Source: a candidate division WOR-3 bacterium | GTDB lineage: Bacteria > Hydrothermota > Hydrothermia > UBA1063 | Direction: 5' to 3' | Length of the DNA stretch: 64,000 bases | Assembly (NCBI GenBank): GCA_039803545.1 | Contig: JBDRYS010000001.1 | Span: 769,866-833,865 of the forward strand | Shown: in pieces, positions 8,388 to 16,603 of the stretch | Layout of the letters: the number at the start of each line of letters is the position of its first letter | Position numbering within the stretch: position 1 is the stretch's first letter | Made by a program: the position numbers and the translations under genes | Notes under the pieces: generated by a model | What the model was told of the DNA's origin: nothing | What the model saw: the letters and a program-made list of their open reading frames with translations, nothing else | Databases searched by the model: none

Positions 8388-9570
8388 AAAGTTCCTCCTC
8401 GTAGACATGGATGCCTTTTTCGTATCCTGTGAGGTCGCAGCGCGTCCGGAGTTAAAAGGCAAACCAGTGGGGGTGGTAACAGGGGCCCAGAGGCACGGCG
8501 TTGTCGCATCGGTATCCTATGAAGCAAGAAAATACGGGGTCAAGGCGGGAATGCCCACTTACAAGGCGATGGACCTATGCCCTTCCATAGTATTAATCCC
8601 TGCCGATATAGTGAAATATGCCTACATCTCCGAGTCTATAATGGATTACCTCAGGGGAAACTTTAATAAGGTGGAGGTCTTTTCCGTGGATGAGGCCTTT
8701 ATCGATGTGAGCGACATCCCGGACCCTGTGGAAACGGGTAAAGAGATAAAGAAATACATAAAGGAGCATTTTCACGTACCTTTAACCGTTGGCATTGGTC
8801 CCTCGAGGGTCATAGCCAAGATGGCTTGTGAACTCGCAAAGCCCGATGGATTAATGGAGATAAAGGAAAATGAAATTCTGGAAAAGTTGGGGGACTTGGA
8901 CGTTGAAGAAATACCGGGTATAGGCGAGAGGAGTGCAGAAGCCCTGAGGTCTATAGGCATAAGAACGGTAAGGGATCTGTGGATAACCGATGAAGAGGTC
9001 TTAGTGAGAAAATTTGGTATCAGGGGGAAATGGTTTAAAGACATGGCAATGGGAAAGGATGCAGGATACTTCACCCTTTTAGAAAATGGCCTTCAGATGA
9101 AAAGCATAGGCCATTCTGAGACCTTTCCGAGAGATGTAATAAATCCCGATGAAATCCGGGCCTATCTACTATACCTGTGTGAAAAAACGGGCAGGCGGAT
9201 GAGGAAACACAACCTTATGGGTTATGGGGTATCGGTGTACATTAGATATTCAGACTTCACCGGCAACGGAATTTCAAAGAAATTCTCAAAACCCGTCATC
9301 ACCAGCACTGAAATTTACCAAAACGCACTCTTCCTTCTCAACAGAATCCTTGAGATAAAGCCTATAAGGCTCATAGGGGTTTCCATCTTTGACCTCGAAC
9401 CCTTGAGATTGCAACTTTCCCTTTTTGAAAACAAAGAAAGAGAAATAAGACTGGAGTTTTCCCTGGATACAATAAACGATACCTATGGCGATTTTACCGT
9501 CAAACGTGCCCGCCTTGCTGGGTTAAAGATTTCCCACAGCGTAATCCCGCCAAGGGGAATACCGAGATAG
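8380..9570 (+). CDS. dinB: DNA polymerase IV (Y-family translesion polymerase)
   Basis: 396 residues. Catalytic acids are visible at D9 in LLVDMDAFF and D104/E105 in FSVDEAFID. SYEARKYGVKAGMP is the fingers motif, VEEIPGIGERSAEALRSIGI is the helix-hairpin-helix thumb, and the little-finger domain follows. Residues 345-349, QLSLF, form a sliding-clamp binding motif. Unusually the motif sits about 47 residues before the C-terminus rather than at the very end. The ATG overlaps the preceding small gene, and its expression should follow the operator-like palindrome at 8127-8140. Confidence 0.95.
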   Translation: MSRKFLLVDMDAFFVSCEVAARPELKGKPVGVVTGAQRHGVVASVSYEARKYGVKAGMPTYKAMDLCPSIVLIPADIVKYAYISESIMDYLRGNFNKVEVFSVDEAFIDVSDIPDPVETGKEIKKYIKEHFHVPLTVGIGPSRVIAKMACELAKPDGLMEIKENEILEKLGDLDVEEIPGIGERSAEALRSIGIRTVRDLWITDEEVLVRKFGIRGKWFKDMAMGKDAGYFTLLENGLQMKSIGHSETFPRDVINPDEIRAYLLYLCEKTGRRMRKHNLMGYGVSVYIRYSDFTGNGISKKFSKPVITSTEIYQNALFLLNRILEIKPIRLIGVSIFDLEPLRLQLSLFENKEREIRLEFSLDTINDTYGDFTVKRARLAGLKISHSVIPPRGIPR

Positions 9571-9573
9571 ATT

Positions 9574-9849
9574 TTAGGTTTCCAGCCTTTCAAACCTCAC
9601 TAAAAACTTCCCAAAGGTAGGCCTTTTCATCTCCGTGATTTCAAAGTCCATCCCTGTAAAATCCTTAAGGTAGTAAATAAAATCCTGGGCATGCTCGTCG
9701 AAACAACAACTACAGGCAGCAGTAGTCCCTGTGAATTCCACAAGGAGAGAGTCTCGCTCTACCGAAACCACACTTGCTTCACACTCTGGGCTTCGGGTTT
9801 CGTTAAATTCTTTAACGAGTTTGCTTATGACTTCTTTAAAGTCCTGCAA
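9574..9849 (-). CDS. small cysteine-motif protein of unknown function
   Basis: 91 residues with a central TAACSCCFDEHAQDF segment carrying three cysteines (C-S-C-C). Mixed alpha/beta pattern, no signal peptide. The start is TTG, chosen because GGGAGG lies 5 bp before it and no ATG exists in frame. The order of a beta strand, a Gly/Cys turn and a helix loosely recalls NifU C-terminal domains, but the CxxC spacing differs, so I do not assign it. It ends convergently, 3 bp from the dinB stop. Confidence 0.65.
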   Translation of the reverse strand: MQDFKEVISKLVKEFNETRSPECEASVVSVERDSLLVEFTGTTAACSCCFDEHAQDFIYYLKDFTGMDFEITEMKRPTFGKFLVRFERLET

Positions 9850-9969
9850 ATCATCCTCCCATAAATATTTTAATGCAAAGAAAGCGTATCTTTATTCCAA
9901 TCTTGGAGATAGTTACATTAGAACAACAAAGCAAGGAAGAATCAAAAACAAAAACTATAAAATTCAAAA

Positions 9970-10003
9970 CTACCCTTGGCTTCCTTAAGAAAGCCAAGGG
10001 TAG
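9970..10003 (-). terminator. rho-independent terminator after the 10022-10867 gene
   Basis: A perfect 13 bp stem (CTACCCTTGGCTT paired with its complement at 9991-10003) with an 8-base loop. On the minus strand it is followed by a T-rich run with several TTTT and TTTTT blocks. It lies 18 bp past the stop of the secreted protein gene. Confidence 0.85.
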
Positions 10004-10021
10004 TGAGCTGCCTTTCTTCAA

Positions 10022-10867
10022 TTAGAACTTTATTACCTTATACTGCCTATTAACCCCTTCTCCCCTCACATCGACGAAATAGACCCCACTCTTCAGTTCT
10101 TTCATAGAGAATTCATTTTTATAAGTGCCGTTTACCATGCCGCTGTAAAGATCCCTAATTTTTCTTCCGTCAGCACCGTAGAGAGAGATGTTGATATTTA
10201 AAGCTCTATTTACTGAATATTCCACAGGAAGGCTGTTAAAAACAATCTCAGGTACCCTAAGGTCAAAATTCACCCTTTCAGGGACCGAGACTACAAGGGG
10301 TCCAAAGTAGGCATTGTCGATATATACTGAATCCTCTGTGGTAGCATACTTATAGATCCTGAAATCGTACTTAAAGGTAACGGCACTATCAGCAGGCCTT
10401 ACAGTTTTAAAACTAATTTCTTGCCACTCTGAAGAGTTAGCGCTATAACCACTGTAGACTGCACTACCCACATTATTTCCAGCAGAATCTTGCCAGTAGC
10501 AATAAAGCCTCCCACCAATATTTGTTGAGTTCTCTTTAACCCATATGCTTACAAGAAAAGTATCATTTGCAAAAGGTAAGGTATCTATCCTGTTAACGTA
10601 GTGGTAAAAACTCGCATCATAGCCGGATGTATCTCCTACCACAGCTATTTTTACTCCAAAACCTTCATAACCAGGAACCTTCGCTACTGACCCTGAGACA
10701 CCACCTCCGGTACCTCTTATGTATAGATGCCAGTATTTCGGCATAGAATCTTGTCCAGTTGATGATGTATCCCACAGCTCAAAGCCTGGATTCAATAGCA
10801 TATTATAACCCTCTGCCCAAAGGGGCACTGCAAGTGCTAACCCAATAACTACTAACAACTTTTTCAT
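10022..10867 (-). CDS. secreted protein with jelly-roll-like domain and C-terminal sorting-like domain
   Basis: 281 residues. The signal peptide MKKLLVVIGLALAVPLWA is clear. The mature part begins NMLLNPGFELWD and has the strand pattern of carbohydrate-binding jelly rolls (residues about 20-190), including VSIWVKENS and DSVYIDNAYF. The last 65 residues (INISLYGADGRKIRDL, GVYFVDVRG, QYKVIKF) look like the C-terminal sorting domains used by type IX secretion and its relatives. The ATG at 10867 is preferred over a GTG two codons upstream because AGGAGG lies 5 bp before it. A TTGATT-17-TATTAT promoter lies upstream. It stands alone and ends at a terminator. Confidence 0.8.
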   Translation of the reverse strand: MKKLLVVIGLALAVPLWAEGYNMLLNPGFELWDTSSTGQDSMPKYWHLYIRGTGGGVSGSVAKVPGYEGFGVKIAVVGDTSGYDASFYHYVNRIDTLPFANDTFLVSIWVKENSTNIGGRLYCYWQDSAGNNVGSAVYSGYSANSSEWQEISFKTVRPADSAVTFKYDFRIYKYATTEDSVYIDNAYFGPLVVSVPERVNFDLRVPEIVFNSLPVEYSVNRALNINISLYGADGRKIRDLYSGMVNGTYKNEFSMKELKSGVYFVDVRGEGVNRQYKVIKF

Positions 10868-10891
10868 ACACACCTCCTGTGCTTAGATAAA

Positions 10892-10920
10892 TAATAATGG
10901 GATAAAATTAAATAATCAAC
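10892..10920 (-). promoter_or_regulatory. promoter of the secreted protein gene 10022-10867
   Basis: On the minus strand TTGATT, 17 bp and TATTAT lie about 25 bp before the start codon, followed by a leader carrying AGGAGG. Confidence 0.55.
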
Positions 10921-11103
10921 ACTAATAAAAGGTCGACGAAGTATGAAAATTTCTGCGCATGATGAAGACTAATATGATCCTGGGACTTAAAAGCCGGTAC
11001 CCATTTGAACTTCTTAGGTCAAAATACTACGCTTTTTTCTCTGAAACTTTAGACAAAGTACGGCTAAATGTTACACTTAGTTAGCTCTCAGTCTTTATTT
11101 CCC

Positions 11104-11849
11104 CTACTTCACTCCCAGCCGTTTCAAGATGGCATTCTCAACATCAGGTTCTGCTACCGAAGTAATTCTATTAATCAGCGGGGTGCCAACGTAAAAATAT
11201 GTATATGCAGGAGTGTTACCCCCATACAAAAATCCTTTAACAAAACCTTGCATATTAGACGTAGCTCCAGCTCTAATCACGGGTCCAGTAAGAGTAAATA
11301 CATATAAGCCTACATCATAATAGGCTGCATTAGAATCGCTAAAGAAACTTGCAGGTAATGTAAAGACGGTATCTACAACAAAGGTATCTGCCTGAATTAT
11401 ATGGATTGTATAGCCAGCATTGTTAAAAGAATAAATCCGGAAATATAAATAGTAAAAAGATGCGTTTTGGACCTTTCTCCACACCGTAAGGATATCATAT
11501 CCCACCCTAAAGGTATCTTCCCGGACAGGCTGAATGATGTACGTAGTATCAGGGATTACACATGTGCCCTGGCAACCTCCAATATTTGAGGTTAAAGTAA
11601 CTTTGTATGTTTTCCTTGATTTGTATCCCATTCGACCTTGACCTTTGATACTGTTAAGTCCGCAATTGGATCTGAGAAAAGAAAAGCTTTTTGTCCGTAA
11701 GATTTAATAAAACATACAAAAGTGGCGCTTATATTTGTGGTATCATGAACGAATACGGTATCGGGTTTAACTGTACAACCTTCGTTAACTATGGTAGATA
11801 TTTGATTACAAAACTCTGTATTCTGGCATTCAAGAACTTGAAAGAACAC
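11104..11849 (-). pseudogene. frameshifted, probably N-terminally truncated secreted-type protein
   Basis: Two adjoining minus-strand frames make one protein if a single base is added in an A run (T run at 11610-11613 on the plus strand). The upstream frame ends VKVEWDTNQGK and the other frame resumes at TYKVTLTSN. The joined product of about 248 residues is rich in T, S and aromatic beta strands with cysteine pairs, like extracellular proteins of this genome. There is no signal peptide, and a stop codon lies just before the only plausible start (GTG). No C-terminal sorting domain is present either. It could be a decayed gene, or a sequencing error plus a misread start. Function unknown. Confidence 0.6.
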
Positions 11850-11894
11850 ACCTGTTACAACATTATTATATTATTGTTTAATACGGGAGGTACG

Positions 11895-12572
11895 ATGCCT
11901 CTTTTAAAGCTGGAGAAGGTTGAAAAAATTTATATTGCAGGCAAAGTAAAGGTTCATGCTCTAAAAGGAGTTGACCTCGAGGTGGAAAAAGGTGAGATTA
12001 TCGCCCTTGTGGGGCCTTCAGGCTCCGGAAAGACAACCCTTCTTAACATCATCGGATGCATCGATAAACCGACCAGTGGAAAAGTTATAATGGAAGATAT
12101 CCTTTTAAACGAGAAGAGCCCTGATGAGCTTGCAAACCTTAGAAGATACTACTTCGGATTCATATTTCAAAGTTTCAACCTTATACCAGTTCTAAACGTT
12201 TACGAAAATGTTGAAATAGCTTTAAACCTTAAGTATCCCAAACTCTCAAAAAGGGAAAAGGAGCGCAAAATCTTTGAGATCTTGGAACTTGTCGGTTTAA
12301 AGGACAAAAAGGATGCGAAACCCCTTGAACTTTCTGGTGGTGAACAACAAAGGGTTTCCATTGCAAGGGCATTGGTTAAAGACCCTGAATTTGTCCTGGC
12401 CGACGAACCCACTGCCAACTTAGATTCAGAAACAGGAAAGAATATAGTCCACCTTATGAAAGAACTAAACGAAAAAAGAGGTGTGACCTTTATCTTTTCC
12501 ACCCACGATCCACTAATAATGCAATACGCAAAGAGGATAATTAAACTCAGAGACGGAAAAATAGAGGTATAG
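11895..12572 (+). CDS. LolD/MacB-type ABC transporter ATPase
   Basis: 225 residues. Walker A is GPSGSGKTTLL, the Q-loop is in FIFQSFNLIP, the signature is LSGGEQQRVSIARAL, Walker B is FVLADEPTANLD and the switch histidine is in FSTHDP. These mark the LolD/MacB branch, which powers export or extraction of envelope substrates rather than import. The ATG is set by GGGAGG 4 bp upstream. Two FtsX-type permeases and a LolA-like protein follow at once, so this is the motor of a Lol-like system. Confidence 0.93.
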   Translation: MPLLKLEKVEKIYIAGKVKVHALKGVDLEVEKGEIIALVGPSGSGKTTLLNIIGCIDKPTSGKVIMEDILLNEKSPDELANLRRYYFGFIFQSFNLIPVLNVYENVEIALNLKYPKLSKREKERKIFEILELVGLKDKKDAKPLELSGGEQQRVSIARALVKDPEFVLADEPTANLDSETGKNIVHLMKELNEKRGVTFIFSTHDPLIMQYAKRIIKLRDGKIEV

Positions 12573-12573
12573 C

Positions 12574-13773
12574 ATGATAAAAAACGCCTTCAGAAACTTG
12601 TTAAGGCATAAAAGAAGAACGCTTTTAACCTTTTCAATTCTCAGCGTGGCCATAATGTATTACATTGTTATTCAAGGGATGCTGGATGGGTTTGAAATCG
12701 AATCCATAAAAAATTTTTTGAGCTTAGAAACCGGGCATATCAAGATCACATCAAAAGAATACAATCCTGAGACCTTTGAGGGAAGAATACCAACTTATAA
12801 TGAAGTTGAAAACAAACTCAAATCCTTTCCCTATGTTGTTGGAATAGCTCCGAGGCTCAAAATTTCAGGATTCCTCGACAACGGAATAGATGAATACCCT
12901 GTAATCATCGTCGGTATAGATCCCGAGAAAGATGCAACAGTTTTTGATCTTCGAAAATACGTTCAGAAACCACTTGGACCCGAATCGATTTGGATTGGCA
13001 CGGTGATTGCAGACCGATTTAAAGTCAAGGAGGGCGACATTCTCTACTTAACCTTCAAAGGAAAAAAGGGTTCAATCGTCTCAAAAGAATTCGAAATAGC
13101 AGGCATTATAGATGCCCCCAGTTTTGTTATCAACAATTTACAGGCCTTTGCCGACCTTAGGACAATCAACGAAATCGGCGAATTTGACGGGGAAATATCA
13201 GAAATTTCAATAAAAACAGCCAATTTTAACAAAGTCCAACAGTATAAGGCAGAAATTGAAAAAGCCCTTCCGGATTTTTCCATAAAGACCTGGCAGGAAG
13301 AAGGGAAAGACTTCCTTTCTATAAGTGAGGCGAAGAAGTTTTCACAGAACATTTTGCTTTTCTTTATCATCCTGATTGGTATAATAGGAACCACTAATAC
13401 ACTGATGATTGCAGTGTATGAAAGGATTAGGGAAATTGGGACGTTAAAAGCAATTGGAATGAGAGACTACGAGGTGATGAAACTATTTATAATCGAGGGC
13501 ACACTTATAGGTATTGCTGGCTCCATTGGTGGAGTTATACTCGGTGTAATAGTTAACTATCTCCTTGTGAAGTACGGAATCGACTGGTCGCCCCTCCTTC
13601 CCAAAAACATGAATTTTGGTTACAGGGTTTCCGGAATAATTAAAAATACCTGGAATCTTAAAAGTATATGGATTTCTTTAATTCTGGGGCCTGTTTCCAC
13701 TTTGGTCGCCAGTTATTTTCCGGCAAAAAGGGCAAAGAAGCTATTGCCGGCGGAGTGTTTAAGATGGATATAA
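12574..13773 (+). CDS. FtsX-type ABC permease (LolC/E-like), first copy
   Basis: 399 residues. It begins KNAFRNLLRHKRRTLLTF, the usual positively charged segment before the first membrane helix of LolC/MacB permeases. A large periplasmic domain (about 45-255) follows, then three C-terminal helices with the coupling motif YERIREIGTLKAIGM. It starts 1 bp after the ATPase gene. With its neighbour it would form a heterodimeric permease. Whether the cargo is a lipoprotein or another envelope molecule is not shown by the sequence. Confidence 0.88.
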   Translation: MIKNAFRNLLRHKRRTLLTFSILSVAIMYYIVIQGMLDGFEIESIKNFLSLETGHIKITSKEYNPETFEGRIPTYNEVENKLKSFPYVVGIAPRLKISGFLDNGIDEYPVIIVGIDPEKDATVFDLRKYVQKPLGPESIWIGTVIADRFKVKEGDILYLTFKGKKGSIVSKEFEIAGIIDAPSFVINNLQAFADLRTINEIGEFDGEISEISIKTANFNKVQQYKAEIEKALPDFSIKTWQEEGKDFLSISEAKKFSQNILLFFIILIGIIGTTNTLMIAVYERIREIGTLKAIGMRDYEVMKLFIIEGTLIGIAGSIGGVILGVIVNYLLVKYGIDWSPLLPKNMNFGYRVSGIIKNTWNLKSIWISLILGPVSTLVASYFPAKRAKKLLPAECLRWI

Positions 13774-14978
13774 AAAAACTTGCCTTTAGAAATTTATTAA
13801 GGAACAAACGAAGGACCCTTTTGACTGCACTATCCCTCTTCGTATCAGGCTTTGTGATTGTTGCCTTACATGGCTATTTAAGAGGCGCCCTTGATGCCTC
13901 AAAGGAAATGATAATAAAACTGGACACCGGGCATGTCCTTATAACGACAAAGGAGTATTTTGAAAGGAGAATATTTTTACCACAGGAAGAATACATTCAA
14001 GATCTTGATGAGGTTCAAAAAATTCTTGATAACTCAAATTATGTCGATTTTTACGCCCTTCGGATTAAAGCGGGTTCTATGATCTTCACTAAGAATGGTG
14101 CTACAAAACCTGCCTACATTTTTGCCATAGACCCACAAAAAGAGAAAAAAACCTTTGACTTGAGTAGGAAGATTGTAGAAGGAGAAAATGACCTTACAAA
14201 GGGAGGTGTTTTGGCTATCGACTTAGCGAGGGCTCTAAGGGTGAGGCCTGGAGATACCATAATAATCCTCTCTCGTAGTGTCTATGGAGGGTTATCCGCC
14301 ATTAAAATTCCAATATCAGGAATTGCCACCATCGGCTATGCTGCCTTTGACCGTTCCCTTGTGATACTATCCTTCGAAAACGCCAGAAAACTCTTGAAAA
14401 TGGCTGACGGAGCTCATGAAATCTTGGTCTTTCTGAAAAAAGAGGGAGACATTAATAAATTCATAAGGTCCTTAAAGTTGCCCGAAAATTTAGTGGCTAA
14501 CCCCTATACCTTCGTACTTGGAGGTTTTGCCTTCTTTTATAAATTTGCAGACATCTTTTATATGGCGATTTATATTCTGATCACCCTTCTTGCCGCCTTT
14601 GCTATCGTCAATACGATGACCGTCGCTGTCTTTGAAAGGATGAGGGAGATAGGGACCCTAAAAGCCTTAGGAATGACCGACAACGAGATCTTTCTCCTCT
14701 TTGGGTTAGAGGGGACGATAATAGGGACTGCTGGAGGCCTGGCAGGTGGTTTAGCGGGCCTCTTTACCAATGCTATTCTGCATATTAAAGGCATGAACTT
14801 TGAATCCATGATCAAGGGGATTGAGTTTCCCTTCCCTTACGTAATAAGACCCTCCGTGAACCCATGGACTCTGCTAATTGCCTTTGTAATTGTAACGTCA
14901 ATGTCTTTTTTAGCTTCAACACTTCCTGCTCTGCAGGCTAAGAAACTATCACCACAAGAAGCCCTGAGAACCTTATAG
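13764..14978 (+). CDS. FtsX-type ABC permease (LolC/E-like), second copy
   Basis: 404 residues from the ATG at 13764, which overlaps the preceding permease by 10 bp; a longer frame exists but would overlap by over 100 bp. It has the same plan as its neighbour: KLAFRNLLRNKRRTLLTAL, a periplasmic domain with LDTGHVLITTKEYF (compare LETGHIKITSKEYN in the first copy), and three C-terminal helices with FERMREIGTLKALGM. The two permeases are clearly paralogous. They presumably pair as in LolC-LolE. Confidence 0.9.
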   Translation: MDIKKLAFRNLLRNKRRTLLTALSLFVSGFVIVALHGYLRGALDASKEMIIKLDTGHVLITTKEYFERRIFLPQEEYIQDLDEVQKILDNSNYVDFYALRIKAGSMIFTKNGATKPAYIFAIDPQKEKKTFDLSRKIVEGENDLTKGGVLAIDLARALRVRPGDTIIILSRSVYGGLSAIKIPISGIATIGYAAFDRSLVILSFENARKLLKMADGAHEILVFLKKEGDINKFIRSLKLPENLVANPYTFVLGGFAFFYKFADIFYMAIYILITLLAAFAIVNTMTVAVFERMREIGTLKALGMTDNEIFLLFGLEGTIIGTAGGLAGGLAGLFTNAILHIKGMNFESMIKGIEFPFPYVIRPSVNPWTLLIAFVIVTSMSFLASTLPALQAKKLSPQEALRTL

Positions 14979-14987
14979 GAGGATATT

Positions 14988-15695
14988 ATGAATATCGCTT
15001 TAATCATAACGCTATTGTTTCAGCAAATTTCCCCCTCTGAGGTTTTATTAAGCCTCAGAAAGAATCTAAAGTATAACACCTCTACCTTTTCTGCCCAGCT
15101 TGAAATCAGAAAAGGCAAAAGGGTGCTTAACAAGTCCTTCAAGGGTTACAGCAAGGGTGAAAACTTCTATCTTGAATTCACAAATCCGGAAGACAAAGGT
15201 GTAAAATACCTAAAACTTAAAGGCGACTTATACATCTATTTGCCTGACATTGACGATGTTGTAAGACTATCGGGAGACATGCTCAAACAATCCTTTATGG
15301 GAAGCGACTTATCTTACGAAGATTTAATGCAGGAAGACCCATTGAAATATTATAAACCAGTCTCCATGAGAGATACCACCTTAGAAGGGAAAATTTATTT
15401 TATACTGGAGCTTGAGGATACCACGGGAAATGCCCCTTATTACAGGGTTCGAATGGTCGTTGACTTAGATAGAAACATATGGCTTAGAGAGGAGCTAATT
15501 ACAAAAAGCGGAAGGAAAATCAAAGAGATTGAAGCCCTTGAGTTCAAAAACATCAAAGGGAAACATTATCCGACCTCGATAGCGATGCGTGACCTGAGAC
15601 TAAAAGACTCCTATACCAAGTTTGTTTTTAAAGAAGTCGACTTTGATATCCCCATCCCGGATAAGTACTTCTCGCTGAGTGAACTCAAAAAATGA
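14988..15695 (+). CDS. LolA-like outer-membrane lipoprotein-sorting protein (COG2834 type)
   Basis: 235 residues with a short signal peptide (residues 1-17). The strand pattern and the motifs FKGYSKGENFYLEF, YIYLPDIDDVVRL and the MGSDLSYEDLM block match the COG2834 group, a LolA/LolB-like half-barrel that carries a lipid group in the periplasm. GGAGG lies before the ATG. It follows the two permeases and overlaps the barrel gene by 4 bp, so a chain of inner-membrane transporter, periplasmic carrier and outer-membrane protein is suggested. Confidence 0.85.
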   Translation: MNIALIITLLFQQISPSEVLLSLRKNLKYNTSTFSAQLEIRKGKRVLNKSFKGYSKGENFYLEFTNPEDKGVKYLKLKGDLYIYLPDIDDVVRLSGDMLKQSFMGSDLSYEDLMQEDPLKYYKPVSMRDTTLEGKIYFILELEDTTGNAPYYRVRMVVDLDRNIWLREELITKSGRKIKEIEALEFKNIKGKHYPTSIAMRDLRLKDSYTKFVFKEVDFDIPIPDKYFSLSELKK

Positions 15696-16603
15696 AATTT
15701 TTTGTTATTTTATTGTTCTCCTCCATAAGGATCGGCTTATCTACCTTTGGCCTTTATGACTTTAAGGACCATAGACTTACAGGCATGTTGAAACCTTCGG
15801 CCAACTTGAATCTCACCTTCCAGGATTTCCGATTCTACTCAGATCTGGGTCTAAAGGTTATAAAAACTGAAGATTCTTTAAACTCAGAGTGGAAACTCTA
15901 CCAGTGCTATTTGAAGTATCAGAAAAACAACCTGGAAATCAAGGGCGGAAAAATCCTCTTCATCCCGGGGTTTGCCGGGCTTTTTAATCCCTTCTTTAAC
16001 AAACCAGCCTTCGAAACCGTTGAAACAGACCTTGAAGGTGAAAAGGGCGTCTTTTTGAGATTTACAAGCAGAGTAGCAACACCGACCCTCTTTGCCACTT
16101 TTGATAGTCTAACCTACAATTTAAAAGCACAACTTTGCCGAAGTTTTTCAAAATACGAGATAGGGATATACTCAGAATTTTCAAAACAATTAAATCTTGG
16201 CGCCTTTGTAGGGTATTTTGGAAGCCGGGTAGTAAAAATACAGGGCTTTTTAGAGAATTCCCTATTGAAATTGTCGGCTAATATAGAATTCCCGGTAAAA
16301 AGTACCTTAATTTCCCTCTGGTACTCTCACCGTAGCCAACCTGAATTTACAGCAATCCCTTTAACCTACCTTTTAACGAGAAACCTGCTTGCCTTAGAAA
16401 TCAAATTTCCCGAGAAGATCTTTGAAATCCCATATCTTTTAGTCTTCTACGACTCAGACAACAAAACTTTGACTCTCCTTCTTGATTACAGATATGTAAT
16501 TGGCAACAACTTTTTACTGGAAACAGGCTTTACATCAAGCATCAACAAAGGGAAATTAAACTACGCAATTTACGGTGGATTCAAACTCACCAAGGGTTTT
16601 TAG
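15692..16603 (+). CDS. outer-membrane barrel-like protein of the Lol-like cluster
   Basis: 303 residues, with a signal peptide (about 1-17) followed by alternating amphipathic strands throughout and a terminal phenylalanine, as in many outer-membrane beta barrels. No family recognised. It overlaps the LolA-like gene by 4 bp and is the last gene of the 11895-16603 operon. Its stop overlaps the convergent gene at 16600. A role as the outer-membrane end of the transport module is inferred from position only. Confidence 0.7.
   Translation: MKFFVILLFSSIRIGLSTFGLYDFKDHRLTGMLKPSANLNLTFQDFRFYSDLGLKVIKTEDSLNSEWKLYQCYLKYQKNNLEIKGGKILFIPGFAGLFNPFFNKPAFETVETDLEGEKGVFLRFTSRVATPTLFATFDSLTYNLKAQLCRSFSKYEIGIYSEFSKQLNLGAFVGYFGSRVVKIQGFLENSLLKLSANIEFPVKSTLISLWYSHRSQPEFTAIPLTYLLTRNLLALEIKFPEKIFEIPYLLVFYDSDNKTLTLLLDYRYVIGNNFLLETGFTSSINKGKLNYAIYGGFKLTKGF

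Noticed and set aside
9574..9849. Assignment of the CSCC protein to the NifU C-terminal domain family.
   Set aside because: The strand-turn-helix order is suggestive, but the family needs C-x-x-C and the spacing here is C-x-C-C.
10868..11103. A possible gene or RNA in the 236 bp gap between the secreted protein gene and the frameshifted gene.
   Set aside because: Apart from the promoter at 10892-10920 I see no open frame, no strong hairpin and no tRNA-like structure.
13668..13763. A longer N-terminus for the second FtsX permease.
   Set aside because: It would overlap the first permease by over 100 bp; the KLAFRNLLRNKRR start at 13764 aligns with the start of its paralogue.
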